A DNA stretch of 64,000 bases from Bradyrhizobium sp. CB1717 (GCF_029714325.1 NZ_CP121666.1:3906001-3970000); one strand, 5' to 3'. Shown: positions 7,722-19,023, numbered from the stretch's first letter. Notes: generated from the sequence alone by a model not told the origin. Numbers and translations: made by a program.

Positions 7722-8321
7722 TTAGGCAGTTCGCTCCGCAGCGCCCGTAAGAACCGCAGCTTTCTCGTGGGGCGGCCGCCGTAACTTGCCTGCGCGCGCA
7801 GCTTCGAGGATGTCACGCAGGCGCGGAGCGTCGCGAACACAGCGAAACCCACAGCGGCCGGTGTAGTCGGCATCGGGCGAGCGGGGTGATCGCCTTGATG
7901 CGAAGTTGAGGTGGCCGGCGCCGCGGCCGATGTCGAGGATTTCGAAGACGGCGTCCATGGCTTCGAACGGCGTCTGGCTGACCGTCCGTCGGCCCCAGGC
8001 CGTTCGCAGGATCAGCGCGCGGCGATCGGTGATCAGATAGAGCGTCTGCAGATCTTGAAGTAGCATCACCAGCGGGGCCGCAACCATCGCAACCCCGAGC
8101 ATCGCGAGAGGGTGGGCCGCCTGGTCGATCCAATCGGTTCTGACGGCGACGACGGTCAGCAACAGCCAGGGACATCCGATCCACCAGAGAAATCGCCACA
8201 TCATCGCGCGGGCGACGCCGTCGGGCTGGCCCTGCCAGATCACCTTTTCGCCGTCCTGCAGGGCCTCGGCGCGCAGGCGTCGCAGGCCTGCGGAAAACGG
8301 AGTGGCGCGGATTTCGTCCAT
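7722..8321 (-). CDS. Membrane protein with PH-like domain
   Basis: The 199-residue protein has two transmembrane helices (about 40-60 and 70-92) flanked by a segment typical of bacterial PH-domain membrane proteins: EKVIWQGQP before the helices and LYLITDRRALI after them. Such proteins are membrane-associated and of unknown molecular function. The ATG at 8321 (MDEIRATPF) is chosen because upstream sequence is low-complexity and overlaps the epimerase gene. It lies 49 bases downstream of the epimerase stop on the same strand, so the two may be co-transcribed. Confidence 0.78.
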   Translation of the reverse strand: MDEIRATPFSAGLRRLRAEALQDGEKVIWQGQPDGVARAMMWRFLWWIGCPWLLLTVVAVRTDWIDQAAHPLAMLGVAMVAAPLVMLLQDLQTLYLITDRRALILRTAWGRRTVSQTPFEAMDAVFEILDIGRGAGHLNFASRRSPRSPDADYTGRCGFRCVRDAPRLRDILEAARAGKLRRPPHEKAAVLTGAAERTA

Positions 8322-8370
8322 TCCTGTTGGTCGCGGCGGCCGCAAGGCCGGTTCGGAGCGCGAATAGCCG

Positions 8371-9072
8371 TCAGATGGCCTCGCCGCGCGCCCCGAGCGC
8401 CGCACTGCGGATCGCGGCAATATTGGTCTTGTAGGCGTCCTGTGTGCCGCCCCTGAACACGGAGGTGCCGGCGACGAAGGCGTTGGCGCCGGCAGCTGCC
8501 AGCGGGCCTGCGACGTCGGGGCCGACGCCGCCGTCGACCTCGATGTCGATCGGACGGCCCGCGACCATCGCACGGATGTCGCGGATCTTGTTGATCGCGG
8601 AGGGAATGAAGGCCTGGCCGCCGAAGCCCGGATTGACCGACATCACCAGCACGAGGTCGACAAGGTCGAGGACGTATTCGAGCGCGCTGATCGGCGTGCC
8701 CGGGTTGAGCGAGACGCCGGCCTTCTTGCCGAGCGCGCGGATGGCCTGGAGCGAGCGGTGCAGGTGGGGACCGGCCTCCGCATGCACCGTGATGTGGTCG
8801 CAGCCGGCCTTCGCGAAGGCTTCGAGATAGGGATCACAGGGCGAGATCATCAGATGCGCATCGAAGATCTTCTTGGTGTGCGGGCGCATCGCCTTGATGA
8901 CGTCGGGGCCGTAGGAGATGTTGGGGACGAAATGCCCGTCCATCACGTCGAGATGGATCCAGTCGGCGCCGGCGGCGTCCACCGCGCGCACCTCCTCGCC
9001 GAGCCTGGAGAAATCCGAGGCCAGGATCGAGGGCGCGATGGCCAGGGGGCGGTGGGCGAAGGCTTGGGTCAT
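8371..9072 (-). CDS. rpe: Ribulose-phosphate 3-epimerase
   Basis: The 233-residue TIM-barrel enzyme interconverts ribulose 5-phosphate and xylulose 5-phosphate in the pentose phosphate and Calvin pathways. Signature motifs are present in order: [31 protein letters not shown] with a metal-binding His and Asp, [16 protein letters not shown], and IEVDGGVG with the catalytic Asp near the end. Length is normal for the family. ATG at 9072 (MTQAFAHRP) is the first start in register with homologous N-termini; longer frames upstream are unrelated sequence. Identity is secure. Confidence 0.97.
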   Translation of the reverse strand: MTQAFAHRPLAIAPSILASDFSRLGEEVRAVDAAGADWIHLDVMDGHFVPNISYGPDVIKAMRPHTKKIFDAHLMISPCDPYLEAFAKAGCDHITVHAEAGPHLHRSLQAIRALGKKAGVSLNPGTPISALEYVLDLVDLVLVMSVNPGFGGQAFIPSAINKIRDIRAMVAGRPIDIEVDGGVGPDVAGPLAAAGANAFVAGTSVFRGGTQDAYKTNIAAIRSAALGARGEAI

Positions 9073-9324
9073 GGCGCTGTTCCCGTGGCGGCCGGACGAC
9101 GATGGGCCTCGCCTAACATGGGCCTCCGTGGCGGGCAATGCAGGAGGAGCGCGCTTCCTGTGGGCGGAAATTTCTGCCGCGACCGGCATGAATTGCCGGT
9201 GTTCCCGCGACCTGCACAGCGTGACGGACGCGGATTTCATTGAACTTTTCGCGCTGGCACGACGCTTGCTGACTTCACCTGCGGAACATTGGCTGCGGCA
9301 TGCCGCATCGGTTGGAGTTGTGCA

Positions 9325-10125
9325 ATGTTGTTCGCTCTTGGTGCCGTCTCGAGTGCGCTCGACGCGATCCAGTCGCTGACGAACTCGAAATCGTCGTCGT
9401 CGACGCAGAAGACGGGATCCTCGCAGAGCGCGCCGACCAATCCGTTCGCGATCGACAGCGGCAGCAGCGGCACGAGCGGCAGCGCGACCTCGTCGGTCAA
9501 TGCAGGCAAATATCCGCAGATCTCGCCGGAGACGATGAACGCGTTGTTCGCCGCGCAAAGCCAGTCCTCGGACGGCACCAGCGGCGCGACGACCTCGACC
9601 TCGTCCAGCTCGACGTCCTCGATCTCGTCGGGCCGCGATGCCGCGCTGAAGCACCTGTTCTCGCAGATCGATGCCGACGGCGACGGCAACATCACCAAGT
9701 CGGAATTCGAGGGCGCGCTCGGTGCCGGTGGCACCAACCTGGCGCAGGCCGACGACGTATTCTCCAAGATGGATTCGAACTCGGACGGCAGCGTCAGTCT
9801 GGATGAGATGTCGAAGGCGCTGAAGAGCGGTCACCGCCATGCCCACGGGGCGAACGGCGCGGACGAGGCCTCCGGCAGCGGCTCGGATTCCTCGTCGTCA
9901 TCGAGCGGCGGATCGACCTCGACCACGACGACCAATGCCGACGGCTCGACCACCACCACCGTCACCTATGCCGACGGCTTCAAGATGTCGACCACGGTGC
10001 CGGGCGCGTCCAGGTCCTCCGCCAATTCGGCTTACGATCTGTTCGCGCAGTTGATGCAGCGGCAAGGCGGACAGGGCCAAGGCGCCTCAGCGACTGCCGG
10101 CTCATCCATGTCGATGAGCGTGTAA
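9325..10125 (+). CDS. EF-hand calcium-binding protein, Ser/Thr-rich
   Basis: A 266-residue protein with an N-terminal hydrophobic segment ([16 protein letters not shown]), long Ser/Thr/Gly-rich stretches, and two adjacent EF-hands whose loops read [12 protein letters not shown] and [12 protein letters not shown]; both keep the acidic ligands at positions 1, 3, 5 and 12. A second low-complexity part has Thr-rich [14 protein letters not shown] repeats. ATG at 9325 is preferred over an earlier in-frame codon because a GGAG site precedes it. EF-hand proteins of this layout are frequent in Bradyrhizobium; the role may be calcium buffering or sensing at the envelope. No clear cleavage site is seen. 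Confidence 0.85.
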   Translation: MLFALGAVSSALDAIQSLTNSKSSSSTQKTGSSQSAPTNPFAIDSGSSGTSGSATSSVNAGKYPQISPETMNALFAAQSQSSDGTSGATTSTSSSSTSSISSGRDAALKHLFSQIDADGDGNITKSEFEGALGAGGTNLAQADDVFSKMDSNSDGSVSLDEMSKALKSGHRHAHGANGADEASGSGSDSSSSSSGGSTSTTTTNADGSTTTTVTYADGFKMSTTVPGASRSSANSAYDLFAQLMQRQGGQGQGASATAGSSMSMSV

Positions 10126-10152
10126 ACGAGAGCTCTCTCCAAAAATGACGCT

Positions 10153-10256
10153 GTCATGCCCCGGCTTGACCGGAGCATCCAGTACGCCGCGGCCCCTCGG
10201 CAAAATCACTTCCGTCTCTGGAATACTGGATCGCCCGGTCTTCGCCGGGCGATGAC
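10153..10256. repeat. Dispersed palindromic repeat
   Basis: The segment opens GTCATGCCCCGGCTTGACC and closes GCCGGGCGATGAC, with internal inverted parts (GCATCCAGTA...TACTGGAT). It lies between convergent genes and is of the type repeated throughout Bradyrhizobium genomes. Confidence 0.6.
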
Positions 10257-10271
10257 ACCGGATGTGAGGCG

Positions 10272-11267
10272 CTAGCCAAATCTGTCCCTCCACGCCGGCT
10301 GCGCGCCGGGGAACGGCAACGCCGTCGCGCTGTAGACGCCGCGGGCGATCGCGCGCGCGACGACGTTGGCGGCGACCGTGCCGAGCTCGGTGAGGCCGGC
10401 CAGCGGCTCGATCGGCTTCTCGCCGGTCGCCGCCGCAAACAGCACGTCGCCGTCGGTCGGTGCATGCACCGGATAGATCGCGCGGGCAAAGCCGGTATGC
10501 GCGATCATGGCCAGCCGCTTGGCCTGGGGTTTGGTCAGCACCGCGTCGGTGACGACGGCGCCGATGGTGGTGTTTTCGCGCGCGGTCGCCGCGGGACCGC
10601 CCTTGATGCGCATGCGCAGCATGTCGTCGGTGAACTTGTCGGGCAGGCCGCGTCCGCCGAATTCGCCGCCCACCTCGAACGGCGCCGCCCAGAACCAGGG
10701 CCCGTCGCCGACTGTGACAGTGCCGACCGCGTTGACGGCGACGATCGCCGCGACCTTCACGCCGTCAGGCGTCACCGCCGAGGCCGAGCCGAGCCCGCCC
10801 TTGAACGTCGCCGTGGTGGCACCGAGGCCCGCGCCGACGCTGCCGAGTGTGAAGTCCGTGCCGGCCGCGGCGGCCGCGGCGTAGCCGAGGTCGCGATAAG
10901 GCGAGAAGCGTCCCCAGGCCTTGTCGCCGCCATTGAGGAGGTCGAACAGGATCGCGCCCGGCACGATCGGGATCAGCGCTTCGCGAACCCGGTGGCCGCG
11001 GCCCTGCTCGGCGAGCCAGGCCTGCACGCCACCGCCGGTATCGAGGCCGAAGGCAGAGCCGCCCGACAGCGCGATCGCGTCGACGCGCTCGACCGTGTTG
11101 GCGAGATCGAGCAGTGCGTCCTCGCGCGTGCCGGGGCCGCCGCCGCGGACGTCGATCGCCGCGACCGCGGGCTGGTCGAAGATGATCGCGGTCGCGCCGG
11201 AGGCGACTTTGGCGTCCTCGGCATGGCCGACGCGGACGCCGGCGATGTCGGTGAGCAGGTTCTTCAA
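10272..11267 (-). CDS. P1 family peptidase (DmpA/NylC-type Ntn hydrolase)
   Basis: The 331-residue protein belongs to the S58/P1 family of self-cleaving N-terminal nucleophile hydrolases that act on aminopeptide or amide substrates. It starts like family members (MKNLLTDIAGVRVGH) and keeps SGGSAFGLDTGGGV. The motif ENTTIGAVVTDA predicts autocleavage between Asn232 and Thr233, giving Thr233 as nucleophile as in NylC. The start is TTG at 11267 behind an ACGAGG site; no ATG fits the conserved N-terminus. The physiological substrate is unknown and no operon partner is obvious. Confidence 0.88.
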   Translation of the reverse strand: MKNLLTDIAGVRVGHAEDAKVASGATAIIFDQPAVAAIDVRGGGPGTREDALLDLANTVERVDAIALSGGSAFGLDTGGGVQAWLAEQGRGHRVREALIPIVPGAILFDLLNGGDKAWGRFSPYRDLGYAAAAAAGTDFTLGSVGAGLGATTATFKGGLGSASAVTPDGVKVAAIVAVNAVGTVTVGDGPWFWAAPFEVGGEFGGRGLPDKFTDDMLRMRIKGGPAATARENTTIGAVVTDAVLTKPQAKRLAMIAHTGFARAIYPVHAPTDGDVLFAAATGEKPIEPLAGLTELGTVAANVVARAIARGVYSATALPFPGAQPAWRDRFG

Positions 11268-11325
11268 GACAGGCCTCGTGCGCTGAAGGAGTTCGTCTTT
11301 GCGATAGCGCAGGGATGCCGCCGGC

Positions 11326-14151
11326 TCAACTGGCGAGCGCGGTCCTCAGCATCTTGGCAAGCTCGGACTTGCGGTAGGGCTTTGCCAGCAGCAGCACGCC
11401 GGAATCGAGCCTGCCGTGATGGACGATGGCATTCTCGGTGTAGCCCGAGGTGAACAGCGTCTTCAGGTCGGGGCGGCGGCGGGCCGCCTCGTCGGCGAGC
11501 TGACGGCCGTTCATGGCGCCCGGCATGATGATGTCGGTGAAGAGCAGGTCGATCTCCTTGTCGGCATCGATGATGATCAGGGCTTCGGCCGCGTTGGCGG
11601 CCTCCAGCGCGGCATAGCCGAGGCTCTTGACCTGGGTCACCACATATTGCCGGACCAAGGCGTCGTCCTCGACGATCAGGATCTTCTCGTCGCCGCCGGT
11701 GATGGGGACGTTCTGGAGCACCTCGAATTCGGTCTCCTGCACGCCGGTCGAGCGCGGCAGGTAGATCTTCACGCTCGTGCCGTGGCCTTCCTCGCTGTAG
11801 ATCTTGATGTGTCCGCCGGTCTGCTTGACGAAGCCGAACACCATGCTGAGCCCGAGGCCGGTGCCCTTGCCGACCTCCTTCGTCGTGAAGAACGGGTCGA
11901 ACACCCGATCGATCAGATCGGCCGGAATGCCGCTGCCGGTGTCGCTGACCGCGATCATCACGTAATTGCCGGCGGTGACGTCGGGGTTCATGCTCGCATA
12001 GCCGTCGTCGAGGAAGACGTTGCGGGTCTCCAGCACCAGGGTGCCGCCGTCGGGCATGGCATCGCGCGCGTTCAGCGCCAGATTGAGGATCGCGGTGGAG
12101 AGCTGGCCCGGATCGACCAGGGTCGGCCAGGCATCCTCGGTGAGCTGCGGCATGATGGTGATCTGCTCGCCGAGCGTCGGATGCAGCAGCTTGGCGGCCT
12201 CGAGCGCCAGCGCATTGACGTCGATCTCGCGCGGCTGGAGCGGCTGCTTGCGGGCGAAGGCGAGCAGATGCTTGGTCAGTTGCGCGCCGCGCTCGGCGGC
12301 ATCGTCGATCAGCTTGGTGATGGCGGCAAGCTCCGGCCGGTCGGCCACGGCGTCCGCCAGGATGCCGATCGTGCCGGTGATGACGGTCAGCACGTTGTTG
12401 AAGTCGTGGGCGACGCCGCCGGTGAGCTGGCCGATGGAGTCCATCTTCTGGACCTGCCTCAGCTGGGCCTCGGCGGCCTGCTTCTCGGTGAGGTCACGGC
12501 CGATGAAGAAATGGCGTTTCACGGGCTCGGACCAGGTGCCCATCCAGTTCAGCGTGACCTCGTGACCGTCGCGGTGGTAGTAGCGCGCCTCGAAGCTGCG
12601 CTTGACCGCCCCGCGCCGCGCCGCGCGCATCTCGCCCCGGGTCTTCTCGAGGTCGTCAGGGTGGATGAACTCGATCGCGCTGTGCCCGACCATGTCCTCC
12701 GGGCTGAAGCCGAGAATGGTCTTCACGCTGGGACTGACCTGGATGAAATTGCCAAAGCCGTCGGTGACCAGGATCAGGTCCTGCGAGGTCTCGAAGATGC
12801 GCTGGCGCTCCTCGATCTCGCGATTGAGAGCCATCTCGGCCCGCCTCCGCTCCGTCACGTCGCGGGCCACCTTGGAGGCGCCGATGATCTTGCCGTCGGT
12901 CGAGCGCAGCGGGACCTGGCTCAACACCACGTCGATCGGTTGACCGTTCTTGTGCAGCCGCACCGCCTCCTGCTGGTCGATGACCTCGCCATTGCGGGTG
13001 CGCGCCAGGTTCTCGGCGATGTCTTCTCGCTGGTCGTCCGGCATGATGATGTCGATGGAGCGGCCGACCGCCTCGCCGGCGGAGTAGCCGAAGACGCGCT
13101 CGGCCGCGCTGTTCCAGGTCGTGATGGTGCCGTCGAGCGACTTGGTGATGATGGCGTCGTTTGAGGATTCCACGACGGCGGTGAACAGCCGCTCGCGCTC
13201 GGCGTGATAGTCGCGCTCGGCGTCCGATCGGCGTTTCAATGCGCCGACCATGCCCGCGGTCTGGGCCTGAAGGCGGACGTTCTCGACCAGGAGCACCGCG
13301 AGCACGAAGGTCGCCGAGCAGAGGCCATAGAGGCGGCCGGCATAGAAGCCGAGATCGAAGCGCGCGACGTTCACGATCGCCGAGAGCGCGATGTCGAACA
13401 GCCAGGCGCACATCACGACCATGAGCCAGACGTCGATCACCGTATGCGGCTTGCGGAACCAGAGCGAGACGAGCGCGGCAAAGCTCAGCGACCACACGAA
13501 GGAGACGACACCGATCATGGTCGGCGTGTAGCGGCCATCGCGCAGCAGGACCGGGAGAAGGTCGTGCTGGGCGGTGACGATCCAGGCGAAGAAGGCCATG
13601 GCGGCGATGACGCCGAACACGATGGTGCAGATCGCGCCGGTCGTCGTACCGCGAATCCTGGCGCCGCCATCGGCCTCCTTCAACCAGGCATAGCCCAGCA
13701 CGCAGAGCGGGAAGCCGGCGTGCCAGATCATGTAGAGCCAGACCGTGGTCTGCCGACCCGCGCCAAACAGCCCGGTCGGCGTGAACAGGCCGGGGAAGGT
13801 GAGGGCATGGACCAGCGCGGCGGCGGCGGTGAACAGATAGCCGGTCGCGAGCCACAGCAGCGCGCGGGTCCGCAAGACCGAAAACTGCGACAGCAGCAGC
13901 ACCGCGGTGACGATGTCGCTGACGGCGAGGGCGGACTGATAACTCGCGACAAAGGCGGGAAAGGGCAGGAGCGGGATACCTGCGAAAGGGACGGCCAGCG
14001 CGAACAGGATTGCGGATACGCCGACGATCGCCAATGCAGCGGTGCGGTCGGTCGGGGTGGCCGGCAGGGTCGAAAGGAATGTGCTTCGGTCGATCGTTGC
14101 GGTCACGTCCACCTCTCGCAGACCGGTCTTCGCCATCGTCATCGACGTCAT
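11326..14151 (-). CDS. Hybrid sensor histidine kinase with MASE4-like membrane sensor, two PAS domains and receiver
   Basis: This 941-residue protein has eight or so transmembrane helices in residues 38-295 resembling MASE4, then PAS1 (about 322-435), PAS2 (450-560), HisKA with His582 in GGVAHDFNN, HATPase_c (with NLALNARDAMP, DTGSGIP and GKGTGLGLSMV) and a C-terminal receiver (about 820-940, with VEDDALVRQ, phospho-site DLLFTDIIMPG and Lys in LLLAKPYRKSE). It should autophosphorylate and pass phosphate to its own receiver. No output domain is fused; the divergently transcribed single-domain receiver is a candidate partner. ATG at 14151 has a weak ribosome site. Confidence 0.93.
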   Translation of the reverse strand: MTSMTMAKTGLREVDVTATIDRSTFLSTLPATPTDRTAALAIVGVSAILFALAVPFAGIPLLPFPAFVASYQSALAVSDIVTAVLLLSQFSVLRTRALLWLATGYLFTAAAALVHALTFPGLFTPTGLFGAGRQTTVWLYMIWHAGFPLCVLGYAWLKEADGGARIRGTTTGAICTIVFGVIAAMAFFAWIVTAQHDLLPVLLRDGRYTPTMIGVVSFVWSLSFAALVSLWFRKPHTVIDVWLMVVMCAWLFDIALSAIVNVARFDLGFYAGRLYGLCSATFVLAVLLVENVRLQAQTAGMVGALKRRSDAERDYHAERERLFTAVVESSNDAIITKSLDGTITTWNSAAERVFGYSAGEAVGRSIDIIMPDDQREDIAENLARTRNGEVIDQQEAVRLHKNGQPIDVVLSQVPLRSTDGKIIGASKVARDVTERRRAEMALNREIEERQRIFETSQDLILVTDGFGNFIQVSPSVKTILGFSPEDMVGHSAIEFIHPDDLEKTRGEMRAARRGAVKRSFEARYYHRDGHEVTLNWMGTWSEPVKRHFFIGRDLTEKQAAEAQLRQVQKMDSIGQLTGGVAHDFNNVLTVITGTIGILADAVADRPELAAITKLIDDAAERGAQLTKHLLAFARKQPLQPREIDVNALALEAAKLLHPTLGEQITIMPQLTEDAWPTLVDPGQLSTAILNLALNARDAMPDGGTLVLETRNVFLDDGYASMNPDVTAGNYVMIAVSDTGSGIPADLIDRVFDPFFTTKEVGKGTGLGLSMVFGFVKQTGGHIKIYSEEGHGTSVKIYLPRSTGVQETEFEVLQNVPITGGDEKILIVEDDALVRQYVVTQVKSLGYAALEAANAAEALIIIDADKEIDLLFTDIIMPGAMNGRQLADEAARRRPDLKTLFTSGYTENAIVHHGRLDSGVLLLAKPYRKSELAKMLRTALAS

Positions 14152-14377
14152 TCGGATTGCCGTGGGCCAGCTCTATGGTAGCGGGTTATAGGCTCGTATC
14201 GTGTGCCGTTACGGCCGCGACTCAACCGAAGGTTACAGCTTACTTAATTTTGGTGGGGACACGGAATAGGGTCGGGTAAGATGCGCTTTACTGAACGGTG
14301 CCATAATGCCCTTCCGCCGTGGTGGGTTCCAGGTTTGAATCATTCGATTTGATCTCAATATCCGGGAGTTGTTCCCT

Positions 14378-14764
14378 ATGCCCCGCGTTCTCGTCATCGA
14401 CGACCAGAAGGACGTCCGCGCGATGGTCGCGATCGTGCTCCGGGTCAATCGTTTCGAGGTCGTGGAGGCCGAAAGCGGCGCGGCCGGGCTGAAAGCTTTC
14501 GCGGAAAGCCCGTGTGACGCGGCCATCGTCGATATCTTCCTTGGCGACACCAGCGGCGTCGACGTCATCGCGAGCCTGCGCGAGCGTGCGCCGGGACTTC
14601 CCATCATTGCGGTGTCCGGGATGACGACGCTCGATTTCCTGGACCAAGCGCCTCACCTCGCCAATGTGGTCTGCCTGCAAAAGCCGTTTCGGCCGAACGA
14701 CCTCCTGCAAGCACTGCGGAAGGCCCAGACTGCTGCGGGCGGCGAGCTGCCCGCAGCCGTCTGA
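14378..14764 (+). CDS. Single-domain response regulator
   Basis: A 128-residue CheY-like receiver with the acidic pair Asp8-Asp9 (VIDDQ), phosphoacceptor Asp52 in AIVDIFLGD, Ser in VSGM and Lys in LQKPFRPND. It has no output domain. ATG at 14378 lies nine bases after a GGGAG site; a TTG three codons earlier lacks this spacing. It is divergent from the hybrid kinase gene, with 226 bases between the starts, so the two may be one phosphorelay. Other single-domain receivers work by protein-protein contact, which is the likely mode here. Confidence 0.9.
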   Translation: MPRVLVIDDQKDVRAMVAIVLRVNRFEVVEAESGAAGLKAFAESPCDAAIVDIFLGDTSGVDVIASLRERAPGLPIIAVSGMTTLDFLDQAPHLANVVCLQKPFRPNDLLQALRKAQTAAGGELPAAV

Positions 14765-14778
14765 CCCTGGCGCAAGAA

Positions 14779-14804
14779 GAAACGCCCCGGCGCAAGCCGG
14801 GGCG
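14779..14804 (-). terminator. Intrinsic terminator of livK
   Basis: CGCCCCGG-CGCAAG-CCGGGGCG (14783-14804) forms a strong hairpin. On the minus strand it is followed by TTTCTTCTT, giving a rho-independent terminator just past the end of livK. The convergent receiver gene ends 19 bases away and may share it. Confidence 0.75.
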
Positions 14805-14843
14805 TGTGAGGGTTGGATGGCAGCCTGAGGCCCGGCAAGCGCG

Positions 14844-15962
14844 TTAGGTGCCGTTGCCCTTGATCTCGGAGTAGCCGCCCTTGGCGTCCCACTTGTAGAC
14901 GACGTAGTCGATCTGCTTGATGTCGCCCTTGGCGTCATACTCGATCGGGCCGATCACGGTGTCCCACTTGCCGGCCTTCATCGCCTCCATGACCTTCTTG
15001 GCGTCGGTGGTGCCCGCCTTCTTGGCAGCTTGCGACCACACCTGCATCGCGGCGTAGGTGTAGAGCGTATAGCCTTCGGGGTCGATGTTCTTGGCCTTGA
15101 AGGCATCGACGATCTTCTTGGCCGTCGGCTTGTTGCGCGGATCGGGGCCGAAGGTGAACAGGGTGCCTTCGCCGGCGGGGCCGGTGATGGAGGCGTACTC
15201 CTTGTCGGCGAGCGCGTCGCCGGCCATCAGCACCGTCTTGAGACCCTGGTCGCGCATCTGGCGCAGGATCAGGCCGCTCTCCTGATGGTAGCCGCCGACA
15301 TAGACGAGGTCGATGTTGTCGCGCTTCAGGCGCGAGACGATCGCGTTGAAGTCCTTATCGCCCTTGTTATAGGACTCGTACATCTTCTCGGTGATGCCGG
15401 CCTTGTTGAGCGCCTTCTTGGTCTCGTCCGCAAGACCCTTGCCGTAGGTGGTCTTGTCGTTGAGGATGGCGATGTTCTTGCCCTTGTAGTTCTTGGCGAT
15501 GTACTGCGCCGCGATCAGGCCCTGCTGATCGTCACGGCCGCAGACGCGCGCCACGTTCCAGAGCTTGCGCTCGGTGAAGAGCGGGTTGGTCGAGGCCGGG
15601 GTGATCTGAAGGACGTTGCCGTCCGCATAGGCCTCGGAGGCGGGGATCGACGACGACGAGCAATAGTGCCCGGCGACGAAGGGGATCTTGGCGCCGGCGA
15701 TCTTCTCGGCGATCGAGCGTGCCTGCTTCGGATCGCAGGCATCGTCCTCGACGGAGAGCGCAAGCTTCTTGCCGTTGACGCCGCCGGCGGCGTTGATATC
15801 GGCCACCGCCATCTCGGCGCCGTTCTTCATCTGGCGGCCGAAGGCCGACTCGCCGCCGGTCATCGGGCCTGCGACTGCGATGGTGACATCCTGCGCGAAT
15901 GCCGCGCTCGATAGCGCGATCGACGCGCCGAATGCCAGACCGATGAGCTTCAGTGATTTCAT
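14844..15962 (-). CDS. livK: Branched-chain amino acid ABC transporter, substrate-binding protein
   Basis: The 372-residue periplasmic binding protein has a signal peptide (residues 1-23, cleaved after SSAAFA) and the Leu/Ile/Val-binding fold: VTIAVAGPMTGGESAFG, MAVADINAAGGVNG and DDACDPKQARSIAEK. It should deliver branched-chain amino acids or related compounds to the LivHMGF importer encoded directly upstream on the same strand. ATG at 15962 gives the correct signal peptide; 150 bases separate it from livF, so it may also have its own promoter to allow the higher level usual for binding proteins. Confidence 0.95.
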   Translation of the reverse strand: MKSLKLIGLAFGASIALSSAAFAQDVTIAVAGPMTGGESAFGRQMKNGAEMAVADINAAGGVNGKKLALSVEDDACDPKQARSIAEKIAGAKIPFVAGHYCSSSSIPASEAYADGNVLQITPASTNPLFTERKLWNVARVCGRDDQQGLIAAQYIAKNYKGKNIAILNDKTTYGKGLADETKKALNKAGITEKMYESYNKGDKDFNAIVSRLKRDNIDLVYVGGYHQESGLILRQMRDQGLKTVLMAGDALADKEYASITGPAGEGTLFTFGPDPRNKPTAKKIVDAFKAKNIDPEGYTLYTYAAMQVWSQAAKKAGTTDAKKVMEAMKAGKWDTVIGPIEYDAKGDIKQIDYVVYKWDAKGGYSEIKGNGT

Positions 15963-16112
15963 GAGATACCTCGCGGGTGGTCGCCTGTGGAAGTCGCCGG
16001 GCATGCCCGGTCCAAACCGGCGCCATTCTTGAATGAATTCGAGGAGAAGTCACCGGCAAAATACGGGCATTGGCGGAGATATCTCGCCGCATTGCGCTGC
16101 AGATGGCCGCGC

Positions 16113-16852
16113 TCAGCCGTGCCGGCCGCCTTCCAGATAGGCGGCGCGAATCTCGGGGCGCTGCAGCAACTCGGCGCCGGTCCCGGCCAGCGTGATCAGG
16201 CCATTGACCATGACGTAGCCGCGGTGGGCGAGCTTGAGGGCGTGATTGGCGTTCTGCTCGACGATCAGGACGGTCAGGCCGTCCTGTCGGTTCAGGGTGC
16301 GGATCGCGTCGAAAATCTGGCGGGCGATCAGCGGCGCAAGCCCGAGCGAGGGCTCGTCGAGCAGCAGCAGGCGGGGACGGCTCATCAGGGCGCGGCCGAT
16401 CGCCAGCATCTGCTGCTCGCCGCCGGACAGGGTTCCGCCGCGCTGGGCGTAGCGTTCCTTCAGCCGTGGAAACAGCGTGAAGACGCGCTGGAGCGTCGCC
16501 TCGCGCTCCGCATCGGTGCATTCGGTGGCATCGGCCCCCATCTGGAGGTTTTCCGCCACGCTCATGCGCGGGAAGATGCGGCGGCCCTCCGGCGATTGCG
16601 CGATGCGCAAATGCGCAATCTCATGGGTCGGCACGTCGGTGATGTCGCGGCCTTCGTACAGGATCTGGCCGGCCCGGGCCCGCGGCTTGCCGAAGATCGT
16701 CATCATCAGCGTCGACTTGCCGGCGCCGTTGGCGCCGATCAGGGCCACGATCTCGCCGGCATTGATCTCGACGTCGACGCCCTTCAGCGCCTCGATCTTG
16801 CCGTAGGCGGCGCGCAAGGACCGGATCGCGAGCAGGGGAGTGGGTGCCGCCG

Positions 16853-16856
<4 letters not shown>
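16113..16856 (-). CDS. livF: Branched-chain amino acid ABC transporter, ATPase LivF
   Basis: A 247-residue ABC ATPase. Walker A is GANGAGKST (about residue 38), the signature motif LSGGEQQMLAIGRAL and Walker B LLLLDEPSLGL follow. The C-terminal part (VEQNANHALKLAHRGYVMVNG) is typical of LivF. It pairs with LivG to energise import through LivH/LivM at the inner membrane. GTG start at 16856 overlaps the livG stop by four bases (GTGA), indicating translational coupling. Confidence 0.96.
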
Positions 16857-17694
<838 letters not shown>

Positions 17695-17698
<4 letters not shown>

Positions 17699-19014
17699 CC
17701 GTGCCCTTCCTTGACGAGGTCGGAGGAGATCGCCTGCGCCTTGGTCAGATACACGGTCGGGGCACGATGGCCGATCAGGCCGCGCGGCCGCCAGATCATG
17801 ATCAGGACCATCGCCATGCCGAACACCAGCATGCGGTAGCCCTCCAGGCCACGGAACAGTTCGAAGCCGCCGATCATGGCGAGCGCGGCGAGCGCGACGC
17901 CGAGCTGCGAACCCATGCCGCCGAGCACGACGATGGCGAGCACCAGCGCCGATTCCTGGAAAGTGAAGGATTCCGGGCTGATGAAGCCCTGGCGGGTGGC
18001 GAAGAACGCGCCGGCGAAGCCGCCGAACATGGCGCCGGTCGCAAACGCCGTAAGCTTCGTCGTCGTGGTGTTGATGCCGAGCGCGCGGCAGGCGACCTCG
18101 TCCTCGCGCAGCGCCTCCCAGGCGCGGCCGATCGGCAGGCGGCGCAGGCGGATCGTCACCCAGTTGGTGAGCAGCGCCAGCGCCAGGATCAGATAGAACA
18201 GGAAGATGATGCGGTGGGTCGAGGAGTACTCGATGCCGAGTTTTGCCGCTAACCCGTCATCGCTGTTGTCGAGCGGGATGCCGAAGAAGGTGGGACGCGG
18301 AATGCCCGAGACCCCGTTCGGGCCCCCGGTCAGGCTCTGCCAGTTGATGATGACGAGGCGGATGATCTCGCCGAAGGCCAGCGTCACGATGGCGAGGTAG
18401 TCGCCGCGCAGCCGCAGCACGGGAAAGCCGAGCAGCACGCCCCAGAATGCGGCGAGGATGCCGGCGAGCGGCAGGCAGATCCAGAACGACCAGCCGAAAT
18501 TGGTGGCGAGCAAGCCGTAGGAATAGGCGCCCACCGCATAGAAGGCGACGTAGCCGAGGTCGAGCAGGCCGGCGAGACCGACCACGACGTTCAATCCCCA
18601 GCCCAGCATGACGTAGGTGAGCACCAGGATCGCGAGGTCGAGGATGTAGCGCTGGTTATAGAAGATGACAGGCACCAGCAGGGTGAAGATCAGGAGCGCC
18701 GGCGCGAGATAGCGGCCGACGAACGACAGGCCGCTTTGCACCACGGGCGGCACCAGCTTCTCGGTTCCGGCCGGGCCGATCCATTGCCGCAGCAGCTCGA
18801 TCACGATCGAGCCGCCGAACACGATGCCGACCAGGGAGGCGAGTTCGCCAAAACGCGTCCAATAGGTGAGCTGGCCGTCGGAGCCCGCCTCGGTACGGAT
18901 GCCGACCATCAGCGCGAACAGCACCAGCGCCACGAGGGCGTTGATGAAGGCGGTCTTGAAGAGGGCTGGGATGCCCGTTGCAGGTTTGGCCGTATTGGTC
19001 GAGGGAGCTATCAC
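17695..19014 (-). CDS. livM: Branched-chain amino acid ABC transporter, permease LivM
   Basis: The 439-residue permease has about ten transmembrane helices and the LivM signature GLNVVVGLAGLLDLGYVAFY. The conserved coupling region EALREDEVACRALGIN contacts an ATPase. An N-terminal extension of about 100 residues with extra helices is longer than the minimal LivM and is common in rhizobia. The start is GTG at 19014, nine bases after the livH stop. Confidence 0.95.
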
Positions 19015-19023
19015 GCGCGACCG

